NCBI GenBank assembly: GCA_963763205.1
Contig: CAVXNQ010000013.1
Span: 72,936 to 136,935 of the forward strand
Reading direction: 5' to 3'
Length of the DNA: 64,000 nucleotides
From: DDH964 sp963763205
GTDB taxonomy: Bacteria > Desulfobacterota > Desulfuromonadia > Desulfuromonadales > DDH964
Under the pieces are notes generated by a model. The model had not been told where the DNA came from. It worked only from the letters and a program-made list of their open reading frames with translations, and made no database searches. Both the position numbers and the translations under genes were made by a program. Positions 19,442 through 28,759 of the stretch are shown in pieces; the first letter of the stretch is position 1; each line of letters opens with the position of its first letter.

Positions 19442-21013
19442 GTGACTGATACCGCCACGAATGAACTGTTGAGCAGAATCCGGGCCAAGGGGCTGCATGC
19501 CAAGATCACGGATGCGCAGAGTACCCTGCCCCTGTTCCGCGACGGCATGTATCTTGGGTTTTCCGGTTTTGCCGAAGGAAACCCCAAGGTCGTGCCGGAG
19601 GCGCTGGCCAAATACGTCGAAGAGAACGGGCTCAAGGGGAAACTGGGCTTCAACGTCTTCACCGGCGCCTCCATCGGCATCGATGTCGACGACCGTTGGG
19701 CCGAGCTCGGCATGCTGAAACGGCGCTGGCCGCACCAGCAGGGGGATTCGATCCGCAAGGCGATCAATGCGGCCGAGGTCGATTTCGGGGATCGCCATCT
19801 CTCCATGTATGCCCAGGATTTCGGTTACGGCTACTACACCCTGGAAAACGACGGCAAGATCGATGTCGGCATCATCGAGGCGAGCTGCATCACCGAGGAC
19901 GGCGCCATTGTCCCCACCCTCTCGGTCGGCATCATTCCCCAGATCGTGGCCCGGGCGGAAAAGATCATTATCGAAATCAATACCGGAATTCCCTCCCTGG
20001 AGGGGATTCACGACTGTGTCGGCGTGACGCTCCCGCCGCAGGTCAAAAGCTATCCCATCCACGGGGTTCAGGACCGGATCGGCGCGACGAGCGTGCCCTG
20101 CCCGGCCGAGAAGATCGTCGCCATCGTCGAGTCCCGGCGGCGGCCCCTTGGGCGTCTGTACGGGCCTCATGAAGAGAAGTCGGTCGCCATTGCCGCGCAC
20201 ATCGTCGATTTCCTGAAGAACGAAGTGCGACAGGGGCGGCTTCCGCGGAATCTGCTGCCGCTGCAATCGGGGGTCGGGACCATCGCCAATGCCGTTTTCG
20301 GCGGCCTGATCGACAGCCCCTTCAGCAATCTCACCGTCTGGACCGAAGTCTTCCAGGATATCCTGCTCGATCTCTTCGACTCAGGTAAGCTCGATTTCGT
20401 CTCGGCCGCGTCCTTCGCCTTCTCCGAGCAGGCGGTCAACCGTCTGTTTGCGAAATGGGACGAATACAGTCCCAGAATCCTGCTGCGTCCCCAACACATC
20501 ACCAATCATCCCGAGCAGGTGCGACGGCTCGGCATCGTCGCGATGAACACGCCGGTGGAGTTCGATATCTACGGGCACGTCAATTCGTCCATCGTCAACG
20601 GCTCGCGCATCATCAACGGCATCGGCGGTTCCGGGGATTTCATGCGCAACGCCTATCTCTCCATCATGCACACGCCATCGACCCGGCCGTCGAAAACCGA
20701 CCCCCACGGGATCAGCTGTGTCGTCCCGATGGTGACCCATGTGGATCATACTGAACACGACATGGATGTGCTGGTGACAGAGCAGGGACTGGCCGATATC
20801 CGCGGCCTGGCCCCGCGCCAACGCGCCCGGCTCATCATCGACAAGTGTGTCCATCCCGAGTACAAGCCGCTGATGCAGGAGTACTACGACCGCGCCTTGA
20901 AGACATGCACCGCGCGAAATTCGGCCCATCAGCCGCATCTGCTCTACCGGGTCTTCGACATGTACCGGAGCCTCGAAGACCACGGGACCATGCGCAGCGT
21001 CAACTGGGATTAG
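19442..21013 (+). CDS. Acetyl-CoA hydrolase/transferase family CoA-transferase
   Basis: About 523 aa, Ach1/ScpC-type class I CoA-transferase. It probably moves CoA between succinyl- or acetyl-CoA and acetate or another short acid. Visible regions include GMYLGFSGFAEGNPKVVPEA, LQSGVGTIANAVFGG, the acidic TEVFQD likely bearing the catalytic glutamate, and the C-terminal GGSGDFMRNAYLSI. GTG 19442 is preferred, with AAGGAGG 9 nt upstream; an ATG at 19382 coincides with the predicted transcription start and is unlikely. It is the first gene of the sigma-54-controlled operon, 37 bp before the thiolase. Confidence 0.9.
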   Translation: MTDTATNELLSRIRAKGLHAKITDAQSTLPLFRDGMYLGFSGFAEGNPKVVPEALAKYVEENGLKGKLGFNVFTGASIGIDVDDRWAELGMLKRRWPHQQGDSIRKAINAAEVDFGDRHLSMYAQDFGYGYYTLENDGKIDVGIIEASCITEDGAIVPTLSVGIIPQIVARAEKIIIEINTGIPSLEGIHDCVGVTLPPQVKSYPIHGVQDRIGATSVPCPAEKIVAIVESRRRPLGRLYGPHEEKSVAIAAHIVDFLKNEVRQGRLPRNLLPLQSGVGTIANAVFGGLIDSPFSNLTVWTEVFQDILLDLFDSGKLDFVSAASFAFSEQAVNRLFAKWDEYSPRILLRPQHITNHPEQVRRLGIVAMNTPVEFDIYGHVNSSIVNGSRIINGIGGSGDFMRNAYLSIMHTPSTRPSKTDPHGISCVVPMVTHVDHTEHDMDVLVTEQGLADIRGLAPRQRARLIIDKCVHPEYKPLMQEYYDRALKTCTARNSAHQPHLLYRVFDMYRSLEDHGTMRSVNWD

Positions 21014-21050
21014 TGCCCATTTTCCACCTATTCGAAAAAGGAGAGCCACT

Positions 21051-22241
21051 GTGTTGAGCAAAGCATTCATTCCGTACCGCGGCTATTACAGCACCCCCTT
21101 CGTGCGCTGGCAGGGAGCCCTGGCCGGCGAAAACGCCATCGCCCTGGGCGCCGCCACCTCCAAGCGGTTTCTGGAGTCCAAGGGGTGGGACCCGGCGGGC
21201 CTCGATTACGTGCTGGTCGGCAGCACCGTCTATCAGCCGAGCTGGTTTTACGCCGGCCCCTGGGCCGCCGCCCTGCTGGGCGCGGAGCGCACCCCGGGGG
21301 TGCTCATCACCCAGGCTTGCTCCACGGGGGCCCTGACCCTCTACCAGGCCGCCATGGGCGTCGAGACCGGCCTGTTCCAGAACAGCTGGTGCCTGTTGGC
21401 CGACCGCTGCTCCAACGGCCCCCACGCTGTCTGGCCCAATCCGAAGGGCCCCGGCGGCAAGCCGGTGGCCGAGGACTGGTTCATGGACAACGTGGCGAAA
21501 GATCCCTGGGCGGGCGAGGGGATGATCCAGACCGCCGAGAACGTCGGTCGCGAGTTCGGCATCACCCGCCAGGAGTGCGATGCCCTCACCCTGCGGCGCT
21601 ACGAGCAGTACCAGGACGCCCTGGCCAACGACCGGGCGTTCCAGAAGCGCTACATGTTCCCCGTCGAGGTCCAGCTCTCCAAGAAGAAAACCATTACCGT
21701 CGAGGCGGACGAAGGGGTGACGGCCACCACCGCCGAAGGGCTCGCCGGCCTCCGCCCGGTCCTCCCCGAGGGCGTGCACACCTTCGGCGCCCAGACTTTC
21801 CCCGCCGACGGCAACAGCGGCCTGTGCGTCACCACCCGCGAGCGGGCCAAGGAGCTGAGCGCCGATCCCGGTGTCGAGGTGCAGATCGTCGCCTACGGTT
21901 ACGCCCGGACCAAGAAGGCGCACATGGCCGCCGCCGTCGCCCCCTCGGCGCAGATGGCGTTGGACAACGCCGGCATCAAGGTGACGGACATTTCCGCGGT
22001 GAAGACCCACAACCCCTTCGCCGCCAACGACATCGCCATGGCCCGGGAGTTGGGGCTGGATGTCGAAAGCATGAACAACTATGGCTGTTCCCTGATCTAC
22101 GGCCATCCCCAGGCCCCCACCGGGGCGCGGCTGATGATCGAGGGGATCGAGGAAGTGGCGGCGAAGGGGGGCGGGTACCTCCTCTTTGGCGGCTGCGCCG
22201 CCGGGGACACCGCCGCCTCGGTGGTCATCAAGGTCGGCTGA
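21051..22241 (+). CDS. Thiolase-family acetyl-CoA acyltransferase
   Basis: 396 aa. Cleaves or forms beta-ketoacyl-CoA; here probably the thiolytic last step. The nucleophilic cysteine is in TQACSTGALTLYQ, the first histidine in KTHNPFAANDIA (differing from the common NEAFA), GHPQAPTGARLM is the histidine region, and the second cysteine lies in GGCAAGDTAA. GTG 21051 follows AAAGGAG. The set with HCDH-ECH and acyl-CoA dehydrogenase makes a complete short-chain beta-oxidation spiral. Confidence 0.92.
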   Translation: MLSKAFIPYRGYYSTPFVRWQGALAGENAIALGAATSKRFLESKGWDPAGLDYVLVGSTVYQPSWFYAGPWAAALLGAERTPGVLITQACSTGALTLYQAAMGVETGLFQNSWCLLADRCSNGPHAVWPNPKGPGGKPVAEDWFMDNVAKDPWAGEGMIQTAENVGREFGITRQECDALTLRRYEQYQDALANDRAFQKRYMFPVEVQLSKKKTITVEADEGVTATTAEGLAGLRPVLPEGVHTFGAQTFPADGNSGLCVTTRERAKELSADPGVEVQIVAYGYARTKKAHMAAAVAPSAQMALDNAGIKVTDISAVKTHNPFAANDIAMARELGLDVESMNNYGCSLIYGHPQAPTGARLMIEGIEEVAAKGGGYLLFGGCAAGDTAASVVIKVG

Positions 22242-22281
22242 GCCGATTTTCAACAGACTTTATTCCCAAGGAGCCCTATCC

Positions 22282-24306
22282 ATGACTAACGGCAAGAAAC
22301 TCTACCCTTCCTACGTCAATCCCTACCTGGTGCAAAGCGAGCGGGGCATTCCCGAGGAGATGGCCGTGATCGGTGCCGGCCATATCGGCCCGGACATCGC
22401 CTACTACCTGCGCACCGGCGCGCCGGAGAAAAAACTCTATCTGGTCGACGTGGCCGAGGAGCCGCTCAAAAAGGCGGAACAGCGCTTCAAGTCCTACGCG
22501 CAAAAGGGGATCGATCGCAAAAAGATGACCCCGAAGCAGGCGGAAGCGATCCTGGGCAACATCGTCTACACCACCGACTACAGCCAGCTGAAAAACTGCG
22601 GCCTGGTCATCGAAGCGGCCACCGAGAATGTCGGGCTGAAACGCAAGATCTTCGCCCAGCTCGAGGCGGTGGTCGCCCCCGATTGCGTCCTGACCTCCAA
22701 CACCAGCGGCATCCCGGCACAGGAGATTTTTAGCGGCATGCAGCACCCCGAGCGCTCCACCATCACCCATTTCTTCGCCCCGGCCTGGCGCAGCCTGGCC
22801 GTCGAGGTGATCAACTGGGAAGGCGCCGGCCGGGAGCTGATCGATTTCCTGCTCTGGTTCTTCGCCAACACCGGCAAGGCGCCGGTGGTGACCGCCAACG
22901 TCTTTTCCTTCCTGCTCAACCGGGTGTTCGAGAACTGGACCAACGAAGCGGCCTACCTGGTCGATCGCGCCACCACCTACCAAGTCGACGCCGTCTGCGA
23001 AGAGTTCGTCGGCGCCGGTCCCTTCTTCGTCCTCAACATGGCCGGCGGCAACCCCCTGACCTATGAATCCCAGACCCGCCGCATCGCCGAAGGGGCCTGC
23101 TATACTCCCTCGCCAATCCTGCTGTCGGTGGACAAGTGGAACGTCGCCAAGCCCGGCACCAAAATCGAGGTCCCCGAAGACCTCAAGACCTGGATCCGCG
23201 ACCGGATGATCGGCCTGGTCTTCTCCCAGTGCTTCGACATCGCCGACCGCGGCATCGGCACCCGCGAAGATCTCAACTTCGGCAGCCTGGTCGCCCTCGG
23301 TTTCAAAAAAGGCGTCTTCGACATCATGGAAGAGATGGGCGAGAAGGAAGTGGCGCGGATCATGGCCGCCTTCGCCAAAGAGCGTCCCGGCTTTCCCCAG
23401 CCGAAAAAGCCCATTGCCGACTACCTCGATTTCCATCGCGATCTTCTCGTCGACACGGTGAACGGGGTGCGGATCATCACCATTCGTCGTCCCCAAGCCG
23501 CCAACTCCTTGAGCGGCGGGACCTGCAACGAGATTCTCGCCGAGCTGAAAAAGGGGGTCGCCGACCCGGCGATCAAGGGCTTCGTCATCACCGGTTACGG
23601 CACCAAGGCCTTCTGCGCCGGGGCCGACATCGGCGGCTTCATCGCCACCATCGACGACCACGCCGCGGGGGTGGAGCTGGCCCGGGGCAACTCCGAGGTC
23701 CTGCACTACATCGACCGGATGGACAAGCCGGTGGTCGCCGCGGTCAACGGCCTGGCCATGGGCGGTGGGGTCGAGCTGGCCCTGCGCTGCCACAGCCTGG
23801 TGGCCGACAAAGCGGCCTTCTTCCAGCTGCCGGAGATCACCCTCGGCATCCTCCCCGGCATGGGCGGCACCGTCGTCCCCTACCGCAAGTGGCCCCATGC
23901 TGCCGCGACCTTCCATGCCATGATCGGCGAGGCCAAGCGGCTGACCGTGCAGGAGGCCGAGGCGATCGGCATCGTCGCTGCCGTCACCGAGGATTACCCG
24001 GAGATGATCGACGCGGCCCTGGGCGAGGTCGAGCGCCTGGCGGGCAAGGTGCCGCGCATCGCCGATGCGCCGGTGAATATCGCCCCCTTCGAGGTTCCCG
24101 AGCAGCCCGTGGCCGGCAAGCTCCCCTTGAGCAAGGAAGCCCTCTCCATCGTCGCCCGGGTGATCAACCAGGCGGCGGCGGCCGACTCCCTGGAAGCGGC
24201 GTTGGAGATCAACTACCAGGGGAGCGGCGACATCTCCTGTATCGAGGCATCCAAGGAAGGGGTCAATGCCTTCCTGGAAAAACGCAAGCCGGCATTCACC
24301 AGGTAG
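22282..24306 (+). CDS. 3-hydroxyacyl-CoA dehydrogenase / enoyl-CoA hydratase fusion
   Basis: About 674 aa, performing hydration of enoyl-CoA and NAD-dependent oxidation of 3-hydroxyacyl-CoA. The domain order is dehydrogenase first (NAD loop AVIGAGHIGPDIAYYL, residues ~20-380), then hydratase (residues ~390-670). This is the FadN-like order and the reverse of FadB/FadJ. In the hydratase, the oxyanion region FCAGADIGGF and both catalytic glutamates (GGGVELAL and LPEITLGILPG) are present. ATG 22282 has AAGGAG upstream. It lies 40 bp after the thiolase. Confidence 0.92.
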   Translation: MTNGKKLYPSYVNPYLVQSERGIPEEMAVIGAGHIGPDIAYYLRTGAPEKKLYLVDVAEEPLKKAEQRFKSYAQKGIDRKKMTPKQAEAILGNIVYTTDYSQLKNCGLVIEAATENVGLKRKIFAQLEAVVAPDCVLTSNTSGIPAQEIFSGMQHPERSTITHFFAPAWRSLAVEVINWEGAGRELIDFLLWFFANTGKAPVVTANVFSFLLNRVFENWTNEAAYLVDRATTYQVDAVCEEFVGAGPFFVLNMAGGNPLTYESQTRRIAEGACYTPSPILLSVDKWNVAKPGTKIEVPEDLKTWIRDRMIGLVFSQCFDIADRGIGTREDLNFGSLVALGFKKGVFDIMEEMGEKEVARIMAAFAKERPGFPQPKKPIADYLDFHRDLLVDTVNGVRIITIRRPQAANSLSGGTCNEILAELKKGVADPAIKGFVITGYGTKAFCAGADIGGFIATIDDHAAGVELARGNSEVLHYIDRMDKPVVAAVNGLAMGGGVELALRCHSLVADKAAFFQLPEITLGILPGMGGTVVPYRKWPHAAATFHAMIGEAKRLTVQEAEAIGIVAAVTEDYPEMIDAALGEVERLAGKVPRIADAPVNIAPFEVPEQPVAGKLPLSKEALSIVARVINQAAAADSLEAALEINYQGSGDISCIEASKEGVNAFLEKRKPAFTR

Positions 24307-24369
24307 GCCGTAACGGGAAGGAGCCCGCGCAGAGCCATGAATCGAAACAGCGAAGCAAAGGATTGCAGC

Positions 24370-26116
24370 ATGAACGATGACCTCCGGGCCGGGGGCGGAT
24401 TTTTGCTGGACGATGCCGCCGCAACCTCGATCTTCGTTCCGGAGGATTTTTCCTCGGAACAGCGGCAGATCGCCGAAACCACCGAGGACTTCGTCAAAAA
24501 GGAGATTCTGCCGAACCTGGAACGCATCGAGGAGCAGGATTTCGCCTTTGTCGTCGACAGGATGCGCCAGTGCGCGGAGCTCGGGCTCTTTCTCACCGAG
24601 GTCCCGGAGGCCTATGGGGGGTTGGAGCTGGACAAGGCCACCAACATGCTGCTGATCGAGAAGATGGCTGCAGCGGGCTCCTTCGCCATCACCTACGGGG
24701 GGCAGACCGGCATCGGTCTGCTCCCCCTGGTCTACTACGGCAGCGCCGACCAGAAGGAACGTTACCTGGATAAACTCGCCTCGGGCGAGTGGATCGCCGC
24801 CTATGCCCTCACCGAACCGGACTGCGGCAGCGACCCGTTGAGCGCGCGGACCACGGCCACGCTCAGCGCCGACGGCCGTTACTACATCCTCAACGGCACC
24901 AAGCAGTTTATTACCAATTCCTCCTTCGCCGACCTGTTCACCGTCTTCGCCAAGATCGACGGCAAGCACTTCAGTGCCTTTTTGGTCGAAAAGGGGTCGG
25001 CCGGCTTTTCCGTCGGCAAGGAAGAACAGAAAATGGGCCTCAAGGGCTCCTCCACCACCTCCCTGGCCCTCCAGGACGTCCCGGTGCCGGTGGCGAACCT
25101 CTTGGGCGAAGCGGGCAAGGGGCACAAGATCGCCTTCAACGTCCTCAACGTGGGGCGCCTCAAGGTCGCGGCGACCTGCACCGGCATGGCCAAGGAGGCG
25201 CTGGCCGCGGCGGCCTCCTACGCGGTGGAACGCAAGCAGTTCGGCAAGCCCATCGGTAGCTTCGGCGCCATCCAGGAAAAGCTGGCCGACATGGTCGCCG
25301 CCACCTTCGCGGCCGAAACGACGGCCTACCGGGTCGCGGGTCTTTTGGACCAGCGCATCGCGACTCTCGACCCCGGCGAGGATTATTACGAGCGCTATCA
25401 GAAGGGGATCGAGGAGTACGCAACGGAGTGCGCCATCGCCAAGGTCTTCTGCAGCGAACGGCTCGACCAGGTGGTCGACCACGCGGTGCAGATTCACGGC
25501 GGCTACGGCTACATCCGCGACTATCCGGTGGAGCGCTACTACCGGGATGCGCGGATTCAGCGGATTTTCGAGGGGACCAACGAGATCAACCGCATCCTCA
25601 TCCCGACCATGCTGCTGCGCCGTGCCGAGCGGGGGAACTCGATTTCCGGATCCCGGCGGAATCCCTGGCGGACCCGGTGCAGGCCGGAGAGGGGGGGCGG
25701 AGCGCTTCGCCGCCGAGCTGGCGCTGCTGGGCGAACAGAAGCAACTCTTCCGTCTGCTACTGCAGCAGCGCGGGGAAGCGGCCGGGTCGCAGGAGTTTCT
25801 GCTGGCCCTGGCCGACATGGCGATTGACATCTTCGCCCTGGAAAGCTCCGTGCTGCGCGCGGCGCAGGTCTTCCCCGGCGTCAGCGAGCGCCGGCAGGCC
25901 TGGCTGCAAGCGGTGGTGACGGTGACCGCCTTCGAAGGGGGCGCCCGGTTCCGCCTCGCGGCCCAGCGCGGCAGCGCCTATGTTCTGCACGGGGAGGGGC
26001 TGCGTGCGATGCAGCGCGCGATTGCGGCGGGGTGCACCTATCCGGGGGAAGGGCTGCTGGCGGCCAAACGCTGTCTGGCCGAAGCGGCACGGGATACGGG
26101 CCGCTACCCGTTCTAG
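24370..26116 (+). pseudogene. Acyl-CoA dehydrogenase with two apparent frameshifts
   Basis: FAD-dependent acyl-CoA dehydrogenase of the long class with an extra C-terminal domain, about 582 aa if restored. The main body is intact: EPDCGSDPLSARTTA, the FAD-site stretch ERKQFGKPIGSFGAIQEKLA, and IHGGYGYIRDYPVERYYRD. Near 25631-25635 (five G) the coding frame moves to one reading GELDFRIPAESLADP. Near 25691-25697 (seven G) it moves again to AERFAAELALLGEQKQLF and continues to the stop at 26116. Adding one G to each run restores one frame, so these may be sequencing errors rather than true decay. ATG 24370 follows AAAGGA; ATG 24337 is an alternative. Confidence 0.85.
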
Positions 26117-26280
26117 GAGACTGTCGGACTATCCATGAGCCGGCTGCAAATCCGGCTGTTTGGCCCATATTTCGGCTCCTTTTTGACTCATAGCTACGGC
26201 TATGAGCCTGCAAACGAGCCGAAATCTGTTCTCAAACAGCCAAATTTTCGCATCGGCCCGCATAGCCCGACAGGCTCCTA
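26114..26280. repeat. 167-bp imperfect inverted repeat abutting a stop codon
   Basis: The left arm 26114-26194 begins TAGGAGACTGTCGGACTAT. The right arm 26199-26280 reads TAGGAGCCTGTCGGGCTAT in complement, and both meet at CTCATAGC-TACG-GCTATGAG. The arms share GGCTGTTT, ATTTCGGCTC and further matches. The stop codon of the acyl-CoA dehydrogenase (TAG) is the first triplet. It looks like a MITE/REP-type element or a very large hairpin between two operon genes. Confidence 0.75.
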
Positions 26281-26355
26281 GATCCCGCAGCAGAAACGGG
26301 CGACCGGGCCGGGCCGGGGCGCCGCCGGCAAAACGGTTATAGCGGAGGTAGGCAG

Positions 26356-27894
26356 ATGTCGAAACTCATCAGCGCCGATCGGGCGGCGGAACTCATCCGG
26401 GACGGTGCAACGGTCGCGGCGACCGGCTTCGGTCTCGCCGGCTGGGCCGAAGAGGTCGGCTGCGGCCTGGAGCGGCGCTTTCTGGCCACCGGCCAGCCGC
26501 GCGGCATTACCCTTGTGCATGCCTCGCCCATCGGCAACTGGACCCGGGCCAAGGGGACAAGCCGCATTGCCAAGGAGGGACTGCTGAAGCGCTGGATCGG
26601 TTCCTTCCTGGGGATCGCCCCCGATCTGGCCCAACTGGTGCTCGACAACAAGGTCGAGGCCTATTGTCTGCCGCAGGGGATCCTGTCGCAGCTCTACCGG
26701 GAGATCGCAGCCAAACGGCCGGGGGTGCTGAGCAAGGTGGGAATGGGGACCTATGTCGATCCGCTCCTCGACGGTGGCAAGGTCAACGCCGTCACCCGGG
26801 AGGAGATCCTCAAGCGGGTGGAGTTCGAGGGGGAGGAGTGGCTCTTCTACAAGTCCTTCCCCATCGACGTGGCCCTGATCCGCGGCAGCGTGGTGGATGA
26901 GAACGGCAACCTGGCCATGGATCGCGAAAGCATCCTGTTAGAAGCGCTCCCCCTCGCCCAGGCGGCACGCAACAGCGGCGGGATGGTCATCGTCCAGGCG
27001 GAACACCTGGTCAAATCCGGCACCCTGCACCCGAAGAAGGTGCGGGTCCCCGGCATCCTGGTGGACCACATCGTTTTGACCACCTCTCCCGAAAACCATT
27101 TCCAGACCGAGGGGCTCTATTTCAATCCGGCCTTTGCCGGGGACCTCAAGGTGCCCCTCGACCAGCTCCCCGTGCCCCCCCTCGACGAACGGCTGATCAT
27201 CGCCCGCCGCGCCGCCAAGGAGTTGTCGCCGGGCAGCGTCGTCAACCTCGGTGTCGGCATTCCGAGCGTCATCGCCTCGGTCGCCGCGGAACAGGGTCTC
27301 AGCCAGCAGCTGACCCTCACCACCGAAGCCGGCAGCATCGGCGGGGTGCCCGCCAATCCCCCCAACTTCGTGCATGCCTACAATGCCGAGGCCACCGTTA
27401 CCCAGGATGCCCAGTTCACCTTCTACGACGGCGGCGGGCTCGATATCGCCTTCCTCGGCCTGGCGCAGACCGACCATGCCGGAAACGTGAACGTCAGCAA
27501 GTTCAACAACCGCATCACCGGCTGCGGCGGCTTCATCAACATTACCCAGAATGCGAAGAAGGTCGTTTTCTGCGGGACCTTTACCGCCGGCGGGCTCCAG
27601 GTCTCGGCGAGCGGGGAAGAGTTGCAGATTCTGAACGAAGGGAAGAACCCGAAATTCCTCGACCAGGTGGAACACATCACCTTCAGCGGCGACTATGCCC
27701 GGCAGACCGGACAGAGTGTCCTCTTTATCACCGAACGGGCGGTCTTCCGCCTCGAAGCGGAAGGGATGACCCTGATCGAGATCGCTCCGGGCGTCGACCT
27801 GGAGCGGGACGTCCTGGCGCTGATGGATTTTGCGCCGCTGATCTCCCCGCAGTTGCAGACCATGGCCGGGGATATCTTTCTCCCTGCCCGGTAA
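26356..27894 (+). CDS. Propionate/acetate CoA-transferase-like (class I, fused subunits)
   Basis: 512 aa, resembling Pct/YdiF enzymes that exchange CoA among short-chain acids. Two CoA-transferase halves are fused: the N-terminal half has ATGFGLAGWAEEV and PQGILSQLYREIAAKRPG. The C-terminal half has VNLGVGIPSVIASVA and the catalytic glutamate in LTTEAGSIGGVPA. ATG 26356 has GGAGGTAGG upstream. It follows the large inverted repeat after the acyl-CoA dehydrogenase and likely activates the acid oxidised by this operon. This would be the second CoA-transferase of the operon. Confidence 0.9.
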   Translation: MSKLISADRAAELIRDGATVAATGFGLAGWAEEVGCGLERRFLATGQPRGITLVHASPIGNWTRAKGTSRIAKEGLLKRWIGSFLGIAPDLAQLVLDNKVEAYCLPQGILSQLYREIAAKRPGVLSKVGMGTYVDPLLDGGKVNAVTREEILKRVEFEGEEWLFYKSFPIDVALIRGSVVDENGNLAMDRESILLEALPLAQAARNSGGMVIVQAEHLVKSGTLHPKKVRVPGILVDHIVLTTSPENHFQTEGLYFNPAFAGDLKVPLDQLPVPPLDERLIIARRAAKELSPGSVVNLGVGIPSVIASVAAEQGLSQQLTLTTEAGSIGGVPANPPNFVHAYNAEATVTQDAQFTFYDGGGLDIAFLGLAQTDHAGNVNVSKFNNRITGCGGFINITQNAKKVVFCGTFTAGGLQVSASGEELQILNEGKNPKFLDQVEHITFSGDYARQTGQSVLFITERAVFRLEAEGMTLIEIAPGVDLERDVLALMDFAPLISPQLQTMAGDIFLPAR

Positions 27895-27903
27895 GACCCG
27901 GAG

Positions 27904-27937
27904 CCGTTTCGCCGCAGGGGCCCCCGCGGCGAAACGG
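27904..27937. terminator. Bidirectional terminator between convergent genes
   Basis: A perfect 12-bp stem, CCGTTTCGCCGC (27904-27915) with GCGGCGAAACGG (27926-27937), has a 10-nt loop. It sits between the CoA-transferase and the convergent kinase-like gene. Confidence 0.75.
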
Positions 27938-27946
27938 TCCCGTTTG

Positions 27947-28759
27947 CTACCAGTACCAGTGGGACCCGACCCCGACTTCGCAGACCACCTCCCGCACGCC
28001 GCTTACCCGCCGGGCGATCTCCCGGATCGACCGCACCCTCTGTTCCGACCCCGCACTCCCGGTGATGACGACCCGCCCCTGCCAGGCCTCGGCCCGCACA
28101 TCCGCCGCTTTGGTTTCCGGCGCCAGGTAGAGTTCGGCCCAGACCAGGCTCCCCAGCAGCAAATCCTCAAAGGCCTGTCGGGACGCTGCGCTGGGGGTGA
28201 AGCTCTGCAGCTCGGTCATCCCGGCCAGGGTCTGCACCGCCTCGTCGATGCTGAGCCGTTCGAGATTCAGCATCAGGTCATAGTGTTCCGGATTCAACAG
28301 GTCGATACCGTACAGGTAGCGTGCCCAATGAAGGCTTTGCCGGTCGCGCCGCCGGATCCTGGCCAGGGCCTCTTCCCGGGTGCCCCCATGCCGCTGCCTG
28401 GCCGCCGCGATGCGATATTCCAGGCTGGCGATCACCCGGACCCGCAGCACATGCTGGACCTCCCCGAGCAGCAGGTGACCTGCGAAACCGTGGTACACCA
28501 GGTTGCCGTTACAGGAGAGTTTAAGGAGCGCGGCCCGGATGACATTGAGGATGGCGATCCTCTTGCCGGGCGTCAGTTGCAGGATGCGCGGGGGCTTGAT
28601 GAGCGTCGCGCTCAGCTCCGCTTCGGGCACCCCGAAGGCCCTGGCCGCGGCAAAGATCGCCTCCTGGCCGACGCAGGGATAACCGAGGCGTTTGGCCAGC
28701 TCTTCAGCGACGGTGCGCGCGCCGCTGTAGGTCCCCCGCGACAGGGTCACGATCGCCAT
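27947..28759 (-). CDS. Cytidylate kinase-like protein with C-terminal BON-like domain
   Basis: About 270 aa. The N-terminal MAIVTLSRGTYSGARTVAEE and RLGYPCVGQEAI match the cytidylate kinase-like (P-loop NTPase) family often seen in deltaproteobacteria, followed by a region rich in REEALARIRRRDR. The last ~70 residues (VRAEAWQGRVVITGSAG, RVRSIREIARRVSGV) resemble a BON domain. The nucleotide substrate is uncertain and a regulatory role is likely. ATG 28759 follows AGGAGG and overlaps the upstream MFS gene by 13 bp. Confidence 0.75.
   Translation of the reverse strand: MAIVTLSRGTYSGARTVAEELAKRLGYPCVGQEAIFAAARAFGVPEAELSATLIKPPRILQLTPGKRIAILNVIRAALLKLSCNGNLVYHGFAGHLLLGEVQHVLRVRVIASLEYRIAAARQRHGGTREEALARIRRRDRQSLHWARYLYGIDLLNPEHYDLMLNLERLSIDEAVQTLAGMTELQSFTPSAASRQAFEDLLLGSLVWAELYLAPETKAADVRAEAWQGRVVITGSAGSEQRVRSIREIARRVSGVREVVCEVGVGSHWYW

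Noticed and set aside
22276..25830. Very long minus-strand open frame (1184 codons) antisense to the HCDH-ECH and acyl-CoA dehydrogenase genes
   Set aside because: It is a shadow of GC-rich codon use: composition is Gly/Asp/Val-rich without domain motifs, and the plus-strand genes are unambiguous. The same applies to long antisense frames over hppA and the Tm-1-like/ubiD genes.
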